From: Clostridia bacterium | Lineage (GTDB): Bacteria > Bacillota > Clostridia > Oscillospirales > Acutalibacteraceae | Length of the DNA: 27,256 nucleotides | Assembly (NCBI GenBank): GCA_017442445.1 | Contig: JAFRZS010000235.1 | Coordinates: 1 to 27,256 of the forward strand | Reading direction: 5' to 3' | In this document: positions 14,410-22,170 of the stretch, piece after piece | How the letters are laid out: each line of letters starts with the position of its first letter | Position numbering within the stretch: the stretch's first letter is position 1 | Notes under the pieces: generated by a model | What the model saw: the letters and a program-made list of their open reading frames with translations, nothing else | Database searches by the model: none | Told to the model about the DNA's origin: nothing | Position numbers and translations under genes: made by a program

Positions 14410-15348
14410 TTATTTCAATGCTTCTTTCAGATAAGATTTGAATTTATCAACATCAATAGTTTTTATTACTGTTGTATTGGTTTTGGGGATGTTGTAGGTT
14501 ACGGTATAAGGTTTGGAAATATCGTAGATTATGACCTGACCGTAGGTGGCTTCTTCTTTTGTACAGCAGTAGCAGTATGCCTCTATTTTTTCTGTGATGA
14601 CATCTTCATAGAGTGCCGTCGCCATAGCGACTGCATCGGGTAGGTCAACATACGGAGTGCCTGTAATTTCTTCGTTGAATTTGAGTCTTGTTGAGTTGCA
14701 ATCTGTGATAAATTTGCCGAGCGGTGTTTTTGCAAGTTCTGTGAGTTCTTCGGGTGTAAAACTTGCATCACCGAGGCAGAGGTCAAATCCCGCAATAGTT
14801 ACCGGTATCTGAGAGTTCAACATTATGTCATAGCTTTCTGCATCAACAAATACATTGAACTCTGCAACGGGCGACATATTGCCTTTTCCGAAACCTGCTG
14901 TACCCATTGACCAGATATGCTTGACTTTGCTCATTGTTTCTCTGTCCTTTATAATCGCGAGGGCAATATTTGTAACAGGTCCGAGTACAGCTATTTCTAT
15001 CTCGTTGGGATTTTTCTTTACTGTTTCAAGAATAAAATCAACTGCATTTTTTTCTTCTGCTTTTCGTGTCGGGTGAATAAGCCCTTTATCCCCCATTCCG
15101 TCTTTGCCGTGGACATTCCCTGCCGTGACCAAATCCCTTTTAAGAGGTTTGTCTGCGCCTTTATATACAGGAATTTCTTTTTTGCATTCTTCAACTACCT
15201 GCAAGGCGTTTCTCGTTGTGTTTTCAAGCGGAATATTTCCGCCTATTGTTGTAATACCAAGAATATCAATTTCCGGATTTTTCATCGCCATTATAAGTGC
15301 CGCCGCATCGTCGCTTCCGATATCGGTATCAATTATAAATTTTCTCAT
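14410..15348 (-). CDS. Inosine-uridine nucleoside N-ribohydrolase family protein
   Basis: 312 residues. The first of two close ATGs directly abuts the SD (AGGAG), so the second, 6-7 nt away, was chosen (MRKFIIDTDIGSDDAA). The family releases ribose from nucleosides in purine/pyrimidine salvage and uses a calcium ion bound by Asp residues. The N-terminal DTDIGSDDAAAL (7-18) is intact, as are GNVHGKDGMGD, LGPVTNIALAI and EFNVFVDAES. The C-terminal motif that usually reads HDPxA here reads LPDAVAMA: the calcium-binding Asp is kept but the adjacent His is replaced. This suggests a subfamily with altered substrate specificity. It is a single gene between two terminators. Confidence 0.92.
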   Translation of the reverse strand: MRKFIIDTDIGSDDAAALIMAMKNPEIDILGITTIGGNIPLENTTRNALQVVEECKKEIPVYKGADKPLKRDLVTAGNVHGKDGMGDKGLIHPTRKAEEKNAVDFILETVKKNPNEIEIAVLGPVTNIALAIIKDRETMSKVKHIWSMGTAGFGKGNMSPVAEFNVFVDAESYDIMLNSQIPVTIAGFDLCLGDASFTPEELTELAKTPLGKFITDCNSTRLKFNEEITGTPYVDLPDAVAMATALYEDVITEKIEAYCYCCTKEEATYGQVIIYDISKPYTVTYNIPKTNTTVIKTIDVDKFKSYLKEALK

Positions 15349-15365
15349 AAGCATCTCCTATATTA

Positions 15366-15395
15366 AAACAGGCAGTCGCCTTTGACTGCCTGTTT
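15366..15395. terminator. Terminator downstream of the small acidic-tail membrane protein gene
   Basis: A 12-bp perfect stem, AAACAGGCAGTC and GACTGCCTGTTT, around a GCCTTT loop. On the minus strand it is followed by TTTTAATA and on the plus strand by GATTTTT. It separates the minus-strand gene at 15406 from the nucleoside hydrolase gene. Confidence 0.85.
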
Positions 15396-15405
15396 GATTT
15401 TTACA

Positions 15406-15639
15406 TTATTCTGCTGTGTCTTCGGATGTTTCTTCTGTCGGCTCTGTTGCTTCTTCCTGAGGTACTTCTTCCTCATCAACCACTTTTACGCCTTCACAAT
15501 CAACTATGTCTGCATCCTCATCGCAGAAATAACGCGTATTGTTTATAGCCTTTGTGATAAAATGATAAGCAGCTGCCAACACACCGACAAGTGCAAAAAC
15601 TATACCTATTATTCTGAATATTATCCTTAATCCGTCCAT
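15406..15639 (-). CDS. Small membrane-anchored protein with acidic tail
   Basis: 77 residues. Residues about 5-28 form one hydrophobic segment (IIFRIIGIVFALVGVLAAAY). Then come a short middle part with two cysteines (FCDEDADIVDCEG) and a Glu/Thr-rich acidic C-terminus of about 28 residues. GGAGGT precedes the ATG by about 7 nt, which supports a real gene. I recognise no family. By charge (an Arg between short hydrophobic runs) the orientation is unclear. It stands alone between the rpsT terminator and its own terminator. Confidence 0.72.
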   Translation of the reverse strand: MDGLRIIFRIIGIVFALVGVLAAAYHFITKAINNTRYFCDEDADIVDCEGVKVVDEEEVPQEEATEPTEETSEDTAE

Positions 15640-15711
15640 ATTTTTAACCTCCGCTAATGTTTTTATTATTATATCCCAACTTTTGCTTGTATGTCAAGTA
15701 ATAGATAGAAT

Positions 15712-15746
15712 AAAAATAATCCTCCGAGCGAACTCGGGGGATTATT
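15712..15746. terminator. Terminator of rpsT
   Basis: AATAATCCTCCGAG (15715-15728), loop CGAA, CTCGGGGGATTATT (15733-15746), with one G:T pair. On the minus strand it is followed by TTTTTATTC, a good U-run. The stretch 15640-15711 upstream of the minus-strand small gene shows nothing else. Confidence 0.92.
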
Positions 15747-15787
15747 TCTTTGTTGCAACAATTTTTTAAGCTAAGAATTCAGACTTA

Positions 15788-16039
15788 TTAGCCAAGCTTC
15801 TTAGCAAGAGCTGACTTCTTACGAGCTGCGTTGTTCTTGTGAAGAAGACCTTTAGCTGCAGCCTGGTCAACCTTCTTAATAGCAGCTGTGATAAGCTCAT
15901 CCTTATTAGCAGCAGCTGTATCAACTGCGATATTAGCCTTTTTGATAGCTGTCTTAAGAGCTGAATTAGCGGACTTGTTGCGAGCTGTTCTTACAGCAGT
16001 TGTCTTAACACGTTTTTTAGCTGATTTAATATTGGGCAC
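15788..16039 (-). CDS. rpsT: 30S ribosomal protein S20
   Basis: 83 residues, Lys/Ala-rich and fully helical as expected for bS20, which binds the 16S rRNA 5' domain. The start MPNIKSAKKRVKTTAVRTARN and the later GLLHKNNAARKKSALAKK are diagnostic. The start codon is GTG, with AAGGAGGTG 6 nt upstream. Rare start codons are a known way of limiting S20 synthesis (E. coli uses UUG), so the GTG is in keeping. It has its own promoter and terminator and diverges from gpr. Confidence 0.98.
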   Translation of the reverse strand: MPNIKSAKKRVKTTAVRTARNKSANSALKTAIKKANIAVDTAAANKDELITAAIKKVDQAAAKGLLHKNNAARKKSALAKKLG

Positions 16040-16072
16040 GGTTACACCTCCTTTTCGTCCTATAACTCAAAT

Positions 16073-16101
16073 ATAATATCATCATTTTCAAAAAAAAGCA
16101 A
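16073..16101 (-). promoter_or_regulatory. Promoter of rpsT
   Basis: On the minus strand, -35 TTGCTT (16096-16101), 17-nt spacer, -10 TATTAT (16073-16078). It leaves a leader of about 30 nt before the GTG start. Confidence 0.75.
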
Positions 16102-16145
16102 GTGTTTTTGAAAAAAAACGGCAATACTATATCTGAGGTGGTATT

Positions 16146-17042
16146 ATGAACTTCAGAACTGACCTTGCACTTGAACGGCAGGAGATACTCGGAGCATCGG
16201 AAATTGAGGGCGTTTCAAGCTATAGTGAGCATAAAAACAATGTAAAAATAACTTCCATAAATATTGAAAACGAAATCGGTTCAAAGAAAATCGGTAAACC
16301 TGTCGGCAGATATATTACAGTTGAAGTACCCGAATTTTCAAAAGACGGAGAAATTTTTGACGGACGACTTGAAGCTTTGGCTGAAGAATTGAGAAAGCTT
16401 CTGCCTTCAGATGACGGCACAGTTCTGGTGGTGGGTCTCGGAAACGAAAATATCACGCCTGATGCACTCGGTCCTAAGTGTGCGCAGATGATACTCGCAA
16501 CAAGGCATTTATCTGCTGAATTCAGAGAATCGTTAGGAATGCCATCACTCAGGTCAGTTGCAGGAATAAGTCCGGGAGTTCTCGGTCAGACAGGAATTGA
16601 AACAGGCGAAATAATCGCCGGTATTGTAAAAAAGATAAAGCCGTCTGCTGTTATAACCGTTGATGCTCTTGCATCGCGACGCCTTAAAAGGTTAGGCTGT
16701 ACGGTACAGATTTCCGATGCAGGTATTACTCCCGGGTCGGGTGTCGGTAACGCAAGAGCCACAATCAGCAGCAAAACTCTCGGCGTACCTGTAATCGCTG
16801 TCGGTGTGCCGACCGTTGTTGATGCCGCAACCTTAGCCTATGATATTCTTCAGGGTGAAAAAAATGAAATTGACGAAAACGCTATGAGAAAAGCTCTCGG
16901 ACATGAGGTCGAGCAGATGATGATTACTCCGCGTGAGATTGATCTGCTGATTGAAAGAGCCTCAAGGCTTATAGCTATGTCCATAAACTGCGCTCTGCAC
17001 CCCGATATTTCTGCAGAAGATATTCTATCCTTAGTGGGTTAA
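16146..17042 (+). CDS. gpr: GPR germination endopeptidase (spore protease)
   Basis: 298 residues. The aspartic-like protease degrades small acid-soluble spore proteins at germination and is made as a zymogen in the forespore. The propeptide region begins NFRTDLALERQEI, close to the usual processing site. The core shows GRYITVEVPEF, VVGLGNENITPDALGPK, GISPGVLGQTGIET, and ITVDALASRRLKRLGCTVQI followed by SDAGITPGSGVGN, all family-diagnostic. It is shorter than Bacillus GPR (about 370), as in other clostridia. SD GAGGTG precedes the ATG. It lies next to rpsT and spoIIP, a conserved Firmicutes order. Expression from a forespore sigma factor is expected, but I see no convincing sigma-G promoter. 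Confidence 0.97.
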   Translation: MNFRTDLALERQEILGASEIEGVSSYSEHKNNVKITSINIENEIGSKKIGKPVGRYITVEVPEFSKDGEIFDGRLEALAEELRKLLPSDDGTVLVVGLGNENITPDALGPKCAQMILATRHLSAEFRESLGMPSLRSVAGISPGVLGQTGIETGEIIAGIVKKIKPSAVITVDALASRRLKRLGCTVQISDAGITPGSGVGNARATISSKTLGVPVIAVGVPTVVDAATLAYDILQGEKNEIDENAMRKALGHEVEQMMITPREIDLLIERASRLIAMSINCALHPDISAEDILSLVG

Positions 17043-17051
17043 AATAAAAAT

Positions 17052-17090
17052 CTCCGCATATATATAAATGTGAACCTGAAATATGCGGAG
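17052..17090 (+). promoter_or_regulatory. Hairpin covering the spoIIP ribosome binding site
   Basis: CTCCGCATAT (17052-17061) pairs perfectly with ATATGCGGAG (17081-17090). The 3' arm contains the first half of the SD GGAGGTG (17087-17093) of spoIIP. A transcript running in from gpr would fold and hide the SD; one started inside the loop would not. No U-run follows, so it is not a terminator. Confidence 0.65.
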
Positions 17091-17096
17091 GTGCGT

Positions 17097-18200
17097 ATGA
17101 AAATCAAAACTCTTTTTTCTCTTATTCTGTCAGTGGTAATAGTCTTTTCTTCAATCTTTTTTTCAAGTCAGGAGAGCATAGGGAACCTCGCTTTATTCTG
17201 CGTGGGTCTTGCCGCGCCCGAAAGTGCATCGCGCATGATTTCTCAGGAACTGAAAAATATTGAAACCGAAACGGCTACTACAGTAACCGTATCTTCCGCA
17301 AATTCTCAGACAACATCTACGGCAAAGGTTGAAAAGCTTACAGATATTCCTGATGATATTTTAAAGCTTATAGAAAAAGCAAAAATCAATTCTGCTAAAG
17401 ATAAAAAAGACGGCACTATTGTAGAAAGCACCTACACAAACGAAACGGCAAATGCTGTTGCAGAAAATGTCGGGATAAAAAATACTACCAAAACAGCAAA
17501 AGTTGATTTTTTAAAAACTCTCAATGAAGAAATTGATCTGAAAATCGATAAGTCAAAACCTGCTGTTTTAATAGTCCATACTCACACAACGGAAGGCTAT
17601 GAAATTCTTGACCGCAACTTTTATGCCGAGAATTATGTCAGCAGAACATCTGATACTTCGCGTAATGTTGCAAGAGTCGGTCTTGCGATAAAAGAAGCCA
17701 TTGAGTCCGAAGGCTATCAGGTTATTCACGATACAACAGAACACGATACCAAATACAACGGCTCTTACGATCGCTCTGAAAAAACGATAAAAAAATATCT
17801 TGAGAAATACCCCAACATAAAAATTGTACTTGACGTGCACAGAGATGCCGTACAAACCGATGACGGTACAAAAATAAAACCCGTTAATAAAATTAACGGG
17901 AAGAAAGCAGCGCAGATTATGCTTATTACAGGCTGTCAGGAGCAAGGAATCGAAAACTATCCCGACTGGTATGAAAATCTGAAATTCACTATGAAGGTTC
18001 AGAAAGCCTGTGAGGACAGATTCCCAGGACTTATGCGCCCTGTTCTTTTTTCTGCAAGAAAATATAATATGAATCTTACAACCTGTTCAATCCTTGTTGA
18101 AATCGGAACAGATGCCAATACTCTTGATGAGGCTGTTTATTCAGGAAAACTGTTCGGATTATCACTTTGCGATATGCTTGAAAAATATACTACTAAATAA
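17097..18200 (+). CDS. spoIIP: Stage II sporulation protein P (SpoIIP)
   Basis: 367 residues from the ATG with GGAGGTG 3 nt upstream (a further upstream in-frame ATG has no SD). SpoIIP is a membrane-anchored amidase/endopeptidase that thins septal peptidoglycan for engulfment with SpoIID and SpoIIM. Residues 4-23 are the signal anchor. A low-complexity Thr/Ser/Lys-rich region (about 55-140) links it to the catalytic domain. Putative zinc-site residues are H161 and H163 with E166 in HTHTTE, H248 in LDVHRDA, and E335 in LVEIGTDANT. The C-terminus is family-typical. Mother-cell (sigma-E) expression is expected; a weak CATATAT at 17057 is the only -10-like candidate. Confidence 0.95.
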   Translation: MKIKTLFSLILSVVIVFSSIFFSSQESIGNLALFCVGLAAPESASRMISQELKNIETETATTVTVSSANSQTTSTAKVEKLTDIPDDILKLIEKAKINSAKDKKDGTIVESTYTNETANAVAENVGIKNTTKTAKVDFLKTLNEEIDLKIDKSKPAVLIVHTHTTEGYEILDRNFYAENYVSRTSDTSRNVARVGLAIKEAIESEGYQVIHDTTEHDTKYNGSYDRSEKTIKKYLEKYPNIKIVLDVHRDAVQTDDGTKIKPVNKINGKKAAQIMLITGCQEQGIENYPDWYENLKFTMKVQKACEDRFPGLMRPVLFSARKYNMNLTTCSILVEIGTDANTLDEAVYSGKLFGLSLCDMLEKYTTK

Positions 18201-18213
18201 AACGGTGATTAAA

Positions 18214-18438
18214 ATGAAAATAGGTACTGCTAAAATTTTAAGGGCATACACCCTGACACTTACATTTATTCTGTTGGTTGCTCTTGCAGTAATCGGAATT
18301 ATGACAGCAAGAAACAATTCCGATTACATGAGTACGGGAGTAAGTGTACCAACCGTTGTTTTACAAAAAACCGAGGACGGTTTTGTTCTGTCAAACGAGC
18401 AGAAGGTCTTTGTAAGACTCGGCGGAATTACGCGTTAG
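18214..18438 (+). CDS. Small single-span membrane protein downstream of spoIIP
   Basis: 74 residues from an ATG preceded by a weak GGTGAT. One membrane span lies at about residues 11-33 (AYTLTLTFILLVALAVIGIM), followed by an extracytoplasmic domain of about 40 residues ending FVLSNEQKVFVRLGGITR. It begins 13 nt after spoIIP, so it is probably co-transcribed with it and might be a sporulation membrane protein. The position is like that of B. subtilis yqxA, but I cannot show homology. Its last 11 bp overlap the convergent MATE gene. Confidence 0.72.
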   Translation: MKIGTAKILRAYTLTLTFILLVALAVIGIMTARNNSDYMSTGVSVPTVVLQKTEDGFVLSNEQKVFVRLGGITR

Positions 18439-19777
18439 CTTTGTTAAGCTTTCTTTTGAGAATGTAATAATAAACGATATACACCAAGAAGGTTATTCCC
18501 CACGACATAGGATATGACCAATAAAGTGTTATAAGTGTTCTGTGTGTTGCAAACACTGTATAAATCCACAGTATTCTCAAGCCACAAGCACCAAGCAAGG
18601 ATATTATAAGAGGTTCAATTGAACGCCCCATACCTCTTATCTGTCCTCCCATAAGATTCATAAGACAGCATAAAATATACGATTGCATTATAAAAACAAG
18701 TCTTTCTGCTCCCGCTTTAATAACTGCGGGATCGGTTGAGAAAAGTCCTATAATCATATTGGGGAAAAAGTATCCGACGGCACACATCGAAAGTCCTACA
18801 ATACAGGTCAGAAGTGTACAGCACGACAGTACCTTTCCCATGTTCTTGTATTCTTTCGCGCCGTAATTCTGTGAAGAGAAGGTCATTGATGTGATTGCAA
18901 AGGCGTTGGCGCAGGTGAAAATATAACTCTCGTAATTTGAACCTGCCGTCACTCCTGCGACAACAACCGAGCCGAAGGAATTTATCGCCGCCTGAATTAT
19001 ATTGTTTGAAAGTGAGAACAGTACGCTCTGAAGTCCTGCCGGAAGACCTATATATAATATTTCTTTAAGCTCAGATTTGCTCAGACGGATTTTTTTATAA
19101 TCAAGCCTACAGCTGTTCTGAAGCTTGTTCATTATTATCAATATCAATACAGCCGAAATGTACTGTGAAATTATTGTGGCTGTCGCAACACCTGCCACAC
19201 CCATATTAAAAGAGATTACAAAAAACAAGTTAAGACCTACATTGAAAATTCCCGAAAAAAGCAAGATGTAAAGTGGTCGTTTTGTATCACCCATCGCTCT
19301 GACAACCGATGAACCGAAATTGTAAACAAGCGATGCGGGAGCGCCTAAAAAGAATATTTTAAGATAAAGCGTTGAAAGGTCAAGTATATCTGCAGGTGTA
19401 TCAAACAAAACAAGTATCGGTCTTGCAAAGAAAAAACCTATTGACGCGCATATCACACCGCAAATTACTCCTAACGCAATTGAGGTGTGCGATGACCTGG
19501 ATATTTTTTCGTCATCTTTTGCACCGATGTGCTTTGCAACAACGGCACAAGCACCCGTTGATAAACCTATAAAAAGATTAAAAATCAATGCTACAATATT
19601 ACTTGTTGCTCCGACTGCCGCAAGGGAGTGTGTTCCTGCAAATCTGCCGACAACGATAATATCCGCAGTGTTGTAAACAAGTTGAAGCAATCCCGTCAGA
19701 ATCAACGGAATGCTGTACAGAACTATCTTTTTCAAAAACGGTCCTTTGGTCATGTCCAAAGTATATTTTCCGTTCAT
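18428..19777 (-). CDS. MATE family multidrug/cation antiporter
   Basis: 449 residues with about 12 hydrophobic spans in two homologous halves. The N-terminus MTKGPFLKKIVLYSIPLIL and LQLVYNTADIIVVGRFAG are typical of the DinF/NorM-like clade common in clostridia, as is the second-half counterpart AGLQSVLFSLSNNIIQAAINSFG. These transporters use Na+ or H+ gradients to export cationic drugs or metabolites; the substrate cannot be read from the sequence. GGAGG precedes the ATG. It is convergent with the spoIIP operon (11-bp overlap at the 3' ends) and lies downstream of the ceramidase-like gene on the same strand, separated from it by a hairpin. Confidence 0.94.
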   Translation of the reverse strand: MNGKYTLDMTKGPFLKKIVLYSIPLILTGLLQLVYNTADIIVVGRFAGTHSLAAVGATSNIVALIFNLFIGLSTGACAVVAKHIGAKDDEKISRSSHTSIALGVICGVICASIGFFFARPILVLFDTPADILDLSTLYLKIFFLGAPASLVYNFGSSVVRAMGDTKRPLYILLFSGIFNVGLNLFFVISFNMGVAGVATATIISQYISAVLILIIMNKLQNSCRLDYKKIRLSKSELKEILYIGLPAGLQSVLFSLSNNIIQAAINSFGSVVVAGVTAGSNYESYIFTCANAFAITSMTFSSQNYGAKEYKNMGKVLSCCTLLTCIVGLSMCAVGYFFPNMIIGLFSTDPAVIKAGAERLVFIMQSYILCCLMNLMGGQIRGMGRSIEPLIISLLGACGLRILWIYTVFATHRTLITLYWSYPMSWGITFLVYIVYYYILKRKLNKANA

Positions 19778-19800
19778 AATAATTGTGCCTCCATATGTTT

Positions 19801-19824
19801 AAGCCGCTTCATAAGAAGCGGCTT
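19801..19824. terminator. Hairpin after the ceramidase-like gene
   Basis: AAGCCGCTTC (19801-19810), loop ATAA, GAAGCGGCTT (19815-19824): a perfect 10-bp stem. The U-run is weak on the minus strand (TTAAAC), so termination may be partial with read-through into the MATE gene. Confidence 0.7.
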
Positions 19825-19830
19825 AGTTAA

Positions 19831-21264
19831 TCAGTTAAAATTTTTAATTACCTTTGCGAATGTATCAGCAATTATTCTCTGTGCGTTCGGACCCATGCCG
19901 TTTGTTTCGTGATAATGCTTATCTCCGAAACGGTCTTTTGCAACATTGAGATATGCCTGAGTTTTATTGAGTATGAAATCATTTTCAGGTACAACATAGC
20001 CTGTCATATCATTTGATACGCCGTAGACTATCATATTTCTGTCGTCTGCGATTTCAACAAGCGGAAGCGGGTTGGAGTCTTCACCTTCACCTGTTGCAGA
20101 TGTTTCTGCGGGGTTATAGCTTCCGAATACTGTTGAAACGAAATTTTCACCGGGAAGAAGTAATATCTTCTGATCTCCGAATGTCATATATGTCATATCT
20201 GTAAGAAGTGCAAGTCCCAATGTACTGTCGGGATTCGGATAAGGATTACAGCTCATTACCTTGCGCATAGCAAGGAATCCGAGAACATAGTTACTTACAG
20301 GAAGATAGAACGGCTGACAGATATACTTGATCTGAGGTTCAAGTTCTTTTTCGTTGTCAATCTTCAATACTGCATCTGCAAGCATTTTACCCTGAAGCTG
20401 TACACAGTGGAGTTTATCCTCCCAATCAAGCTGTGCAGCATCCATTCCGCCGATGGGTCCGATACCGAAAAGAACTTCTGCATTTGAAGTCTTTGCGATT
20501 TCTTCACGCATGAAATAGGGATATTCACCGCTTAATTTTCTGTTCTTACCGCCAAGTGAATTGGGGTGTCCGCCAAAGTTCATAATCCAGATTTCTTTAC
20601 CGCCGTCATTGGGAGCAAAACGGATTCTTGACAAAACTTCGTGCTTGTCAACGAATTTTCTCTTTGAATGAAGTCCGTCTTTAACTACAACAGAGCCTGA
20701 ATATAATTTACCTTCTTTTCTGTCCTGATATGCTTTAGCAGCTACATCAGCCATTGTTGTAAGAAGCATATTCATATAATCCGGATCCTTACCGTCTGAA
20801 GGAATCGAGAAAGTGGGTTTACCCCAATATCCGATTGTATCAACACCTGAATGTGAATGTGTACAGCTGATATTTACAAGTGTGCCTTCAGGAACGATTC
20901 CTGAAGCCTTGATTTTTTCGCGTACAATATCACCTTCAATATGTGTAAGTCCGATGATATCTGCACTTATCCAGATAATACCCTTATCATCACCGCAGTC
21001 AAGCCAGACAGCACTTGTATAAATGGGAGAAATTACTCCGTCCATTACGTGACCTGAGCCGTGACCTGCTATGTAATATGTTTTACCTGAGTTGAGATCA
21101 GGCATAATTTCTGCCTTTGAATAACCTGCGCGATATGTATTTCCCGAAATCACTGTCGGCATTACATCTTCAATTACAGGTGCAGTTTTTTTCTTGGCAA
21201 TTTTCTTGCCGTAGCTTTTTGTTATTTTAAAAATACCTTTTGCTACTATATCCATTATATCCAT
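19831..21264 (-). CDS. Neutral ceramidase-fold (alkaline ceramidase-like) hydrolase
   Basis: 477 residues from the ATG that has AAGGAGG 8 nt upstream; an in-frame upstream extension has no SD and overlaps the promoter. The N-terminal half resembles the neutral/alkaline non-lysosomal ceramidase N-terminal domain: YRAGYSKAEIMPD, a GHGSGHVMDGV loop, VWLDCGDDKGIIWISADIIGL, the zinc-ligand segment NISCTHSHSGVDTIG, and IMNFGGHPNSLGG. The C-terminal half keeps ILLLPGENFVSTVFGSY but is shorter than in true ceramidases. There is no signal peptide; the N-terminus is basic and helical (IVAKGIFKITKSYGKKIAKKK). A cytoplasmic amide hydrolase with unknown substrate is the safest reading. Confidence 0.8.
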   Translation of the reverse strand: MDIMDIVAKGIFKITKSYGKKIAKKKTAPVIEDVMPTVISGNTYRAGYSKAEIMPDLNSGKTYYIAGHGSGHVMDGVISPIYTSAVWLDCGDDKGIIWISADIIGLTHIEGDIVREKIKASGIVPEGTLVNISCTHSHSGVDTIGYWGKPTFSIPSDGKDPDYMNMLLTTMADVAAKAYQDRKEGKLYSGSVVVKDGLHSKRKFVDKHEVLSRIRFAPNDGGKEIWIMNFGGHPNSLGGKNRKLSGEYPYFMREEIAKTSNAEVLFGIGPIGGMDAAQLDWEDKLHCVQLQGKMLADAVLKIDNEKELEPQIKYICQPFYLPVSNYVLGFLAMRKVMSCNPYPNPDSTLGLALLTDMTYMTFGDQKILLLPGENFVSTVFGSYNPAETSATGEGEDSNPLPLVEIADDRNMIVYGVSNDMTGYVVPENDFILNKTQAYLNVAKDRFGDKHYHETNGMGPNAQRIIADTFAKVIKNFN

Positions 21265-21299
21265 ATTAGTTTCCTCCTTGCGCAATTTCCTACAAGTAC

Positions 21300-21328
21300 A
21301 TTGTATCACAAACATTAACATTTTTCAA
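21300..21328 (-). promoter_or_regulatory. Promoter of the ceramidase-like gene
   Basis: On the minus strand, -35 TTGAAA (21323-21328), 17-nt spacer, -10 TACAAT (21300-21305). The leader is about 30 nt and contains the AAGGAGG SD. Confidence 0.85.
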
Positions 21329-21361
21329 CACCGTTCGTTGCAAATTATTGTATATTTTTTC

Positions 21362-21391
21362 TTGACTTAGGTGCCGTTCAGGATTTATACT
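21362..21391 (+). promoter_or_regulatory. Promoter of the zinc-ribbon membrane protein gene
   Basis: -35 TTGACT (21362-21367), 18-nt spacer, -10 TATACT (21386-21391). It diverges from the promoter at 21300-21328; the -35 boxes are 33 bp apart. A start near 21397 rules out the in-frame GTG at 21371. Confidence 0.8.
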
Positions 21392-21409
21392 GTTTTAAGA
21401 GGTGATACC

Positions 21410-22153
21410 GTGAAACAGTGTATTAACTGCGGAAAGAAAGCTGAAGACAACATCAAGAAGTGTTCAAAATGCGGACACTCTGATTTTAAAAAGGTTATGA
21501 AAAACAAAACAAAAAAAGAGTTCATAATTCTTGCTGTAATAATTGTTCTTGTTGCAACACTTTCCGTAATACTTTCAAGCATCGGAAAAGAAGAAAAAAA
21601 CGTCACTACCACTACAACCGGCACTACATCTGCAACCATGGAAACAACTACAAAAAAAGAAACCACTACCGCCTTTGAACATAAAGGAGATTATGTCGGA
21701 AATGTTTATTCAAACGAATGGATAGGTCTTAAAGTCAATATCCCCGAAGGATACAAAAACACAACAGACGAGCTTGAAACAAACGGGAACTCAATACTTG
21801 CTTACGATATCGCCATTGAGGACGAAAGCGGTAAAAAGGATATAAGCCGTTTTACTCTGCATTTTTCAAGCTGTGACAAAGAAGAATACTGGACCGACTA
21901 CGTTGAATATCATAAAGACGGAAAAGAGCTTATGGAAAACCTTAAGCTCAAAGAAATTGAAGGCGTAAAGCCTACCGACAGAATAAAAATCGCAGAGGAA
22001 GAATATCTCTCAATAACAGGCACATCAACAGTCACTGGTGAGGTTTTCGTTTTTGCATACAGAAAAATTGAAAACAGAGTTATTGCAATTATGATATCAG
22101 GTAAAACACTTGATGCTGTCAACAGCTTCACAGACTCTATGGAAAAAATTTAA
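21410..22153 (+). CDS. Membrane protein with N-terminal zinc ribbon and extracytoplasmic domain
   Basis: 247 residues from a GTG with GAGGTG 5 nt upstream. Residues 4-21 are a small zinc ribbon (C4, C7, C18, C21) of the zinc_ribbon_2 type, in the cytoplasm. Residues about 38-57 are one membrane span (FIILAVIIVLVATLSVIL). Next is a Thr-rich low-complexity linker (about 64-88), then an outside domain of about 155 residues (YSNEWIGLKVNIPEGYKN at its start) with alternating strands and no catalytic motif I can name. This ribbon-span-linker-domain architecture is common in clostridia and function is usually unassigned. Monocistronic: own promoter, own terminator. Confidence 0.85.
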   Translation: MKQCINCGKKAEDNIKKCSKCGHSDFKKVMKNKTKKEFIILAVIIVLVATLSVILSSIGKEEKNVTTTTTGTTSATMETTTKKETTTAFEHKGDYVGNVYSNEWIGLKVNIPEGYKNTTDELETNGNSILAYDIAIEDESGKKDISRFTLHFSSCDKEEYWTDYVEYHKDGKELMENLKLKEIEGVKPTDRIKIAEEEYLSITGTSTVTGEVFVFAYRKIENRVIAIMISGKTLDAVNSFTDSMEKI

Positions 22154-22170
22154 GCGGCGGCTGCCGCTTA
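22151..22170. terminator. Shared terminator hairpin carrying the stop codons of two convergent genes
   Basis: TAAGCGGC (22151-22158), loop GGCT, GCCGCTTA (22163-22170), followed by TTTTTCTTT on the plus strand. The palindrome begins with the TAA of the plus-strand gene and ends with the TAA, read on the minus strand, of spoVAE. Confidence 0.85.

Noticed and set aside
21265..21321. Upstream extension of the ceramidase-like protein
   Set aside because: It covers the -10 box of a convincing promoter, so it would not be on the mRNA; the ATG at 21264 has a strong SD.
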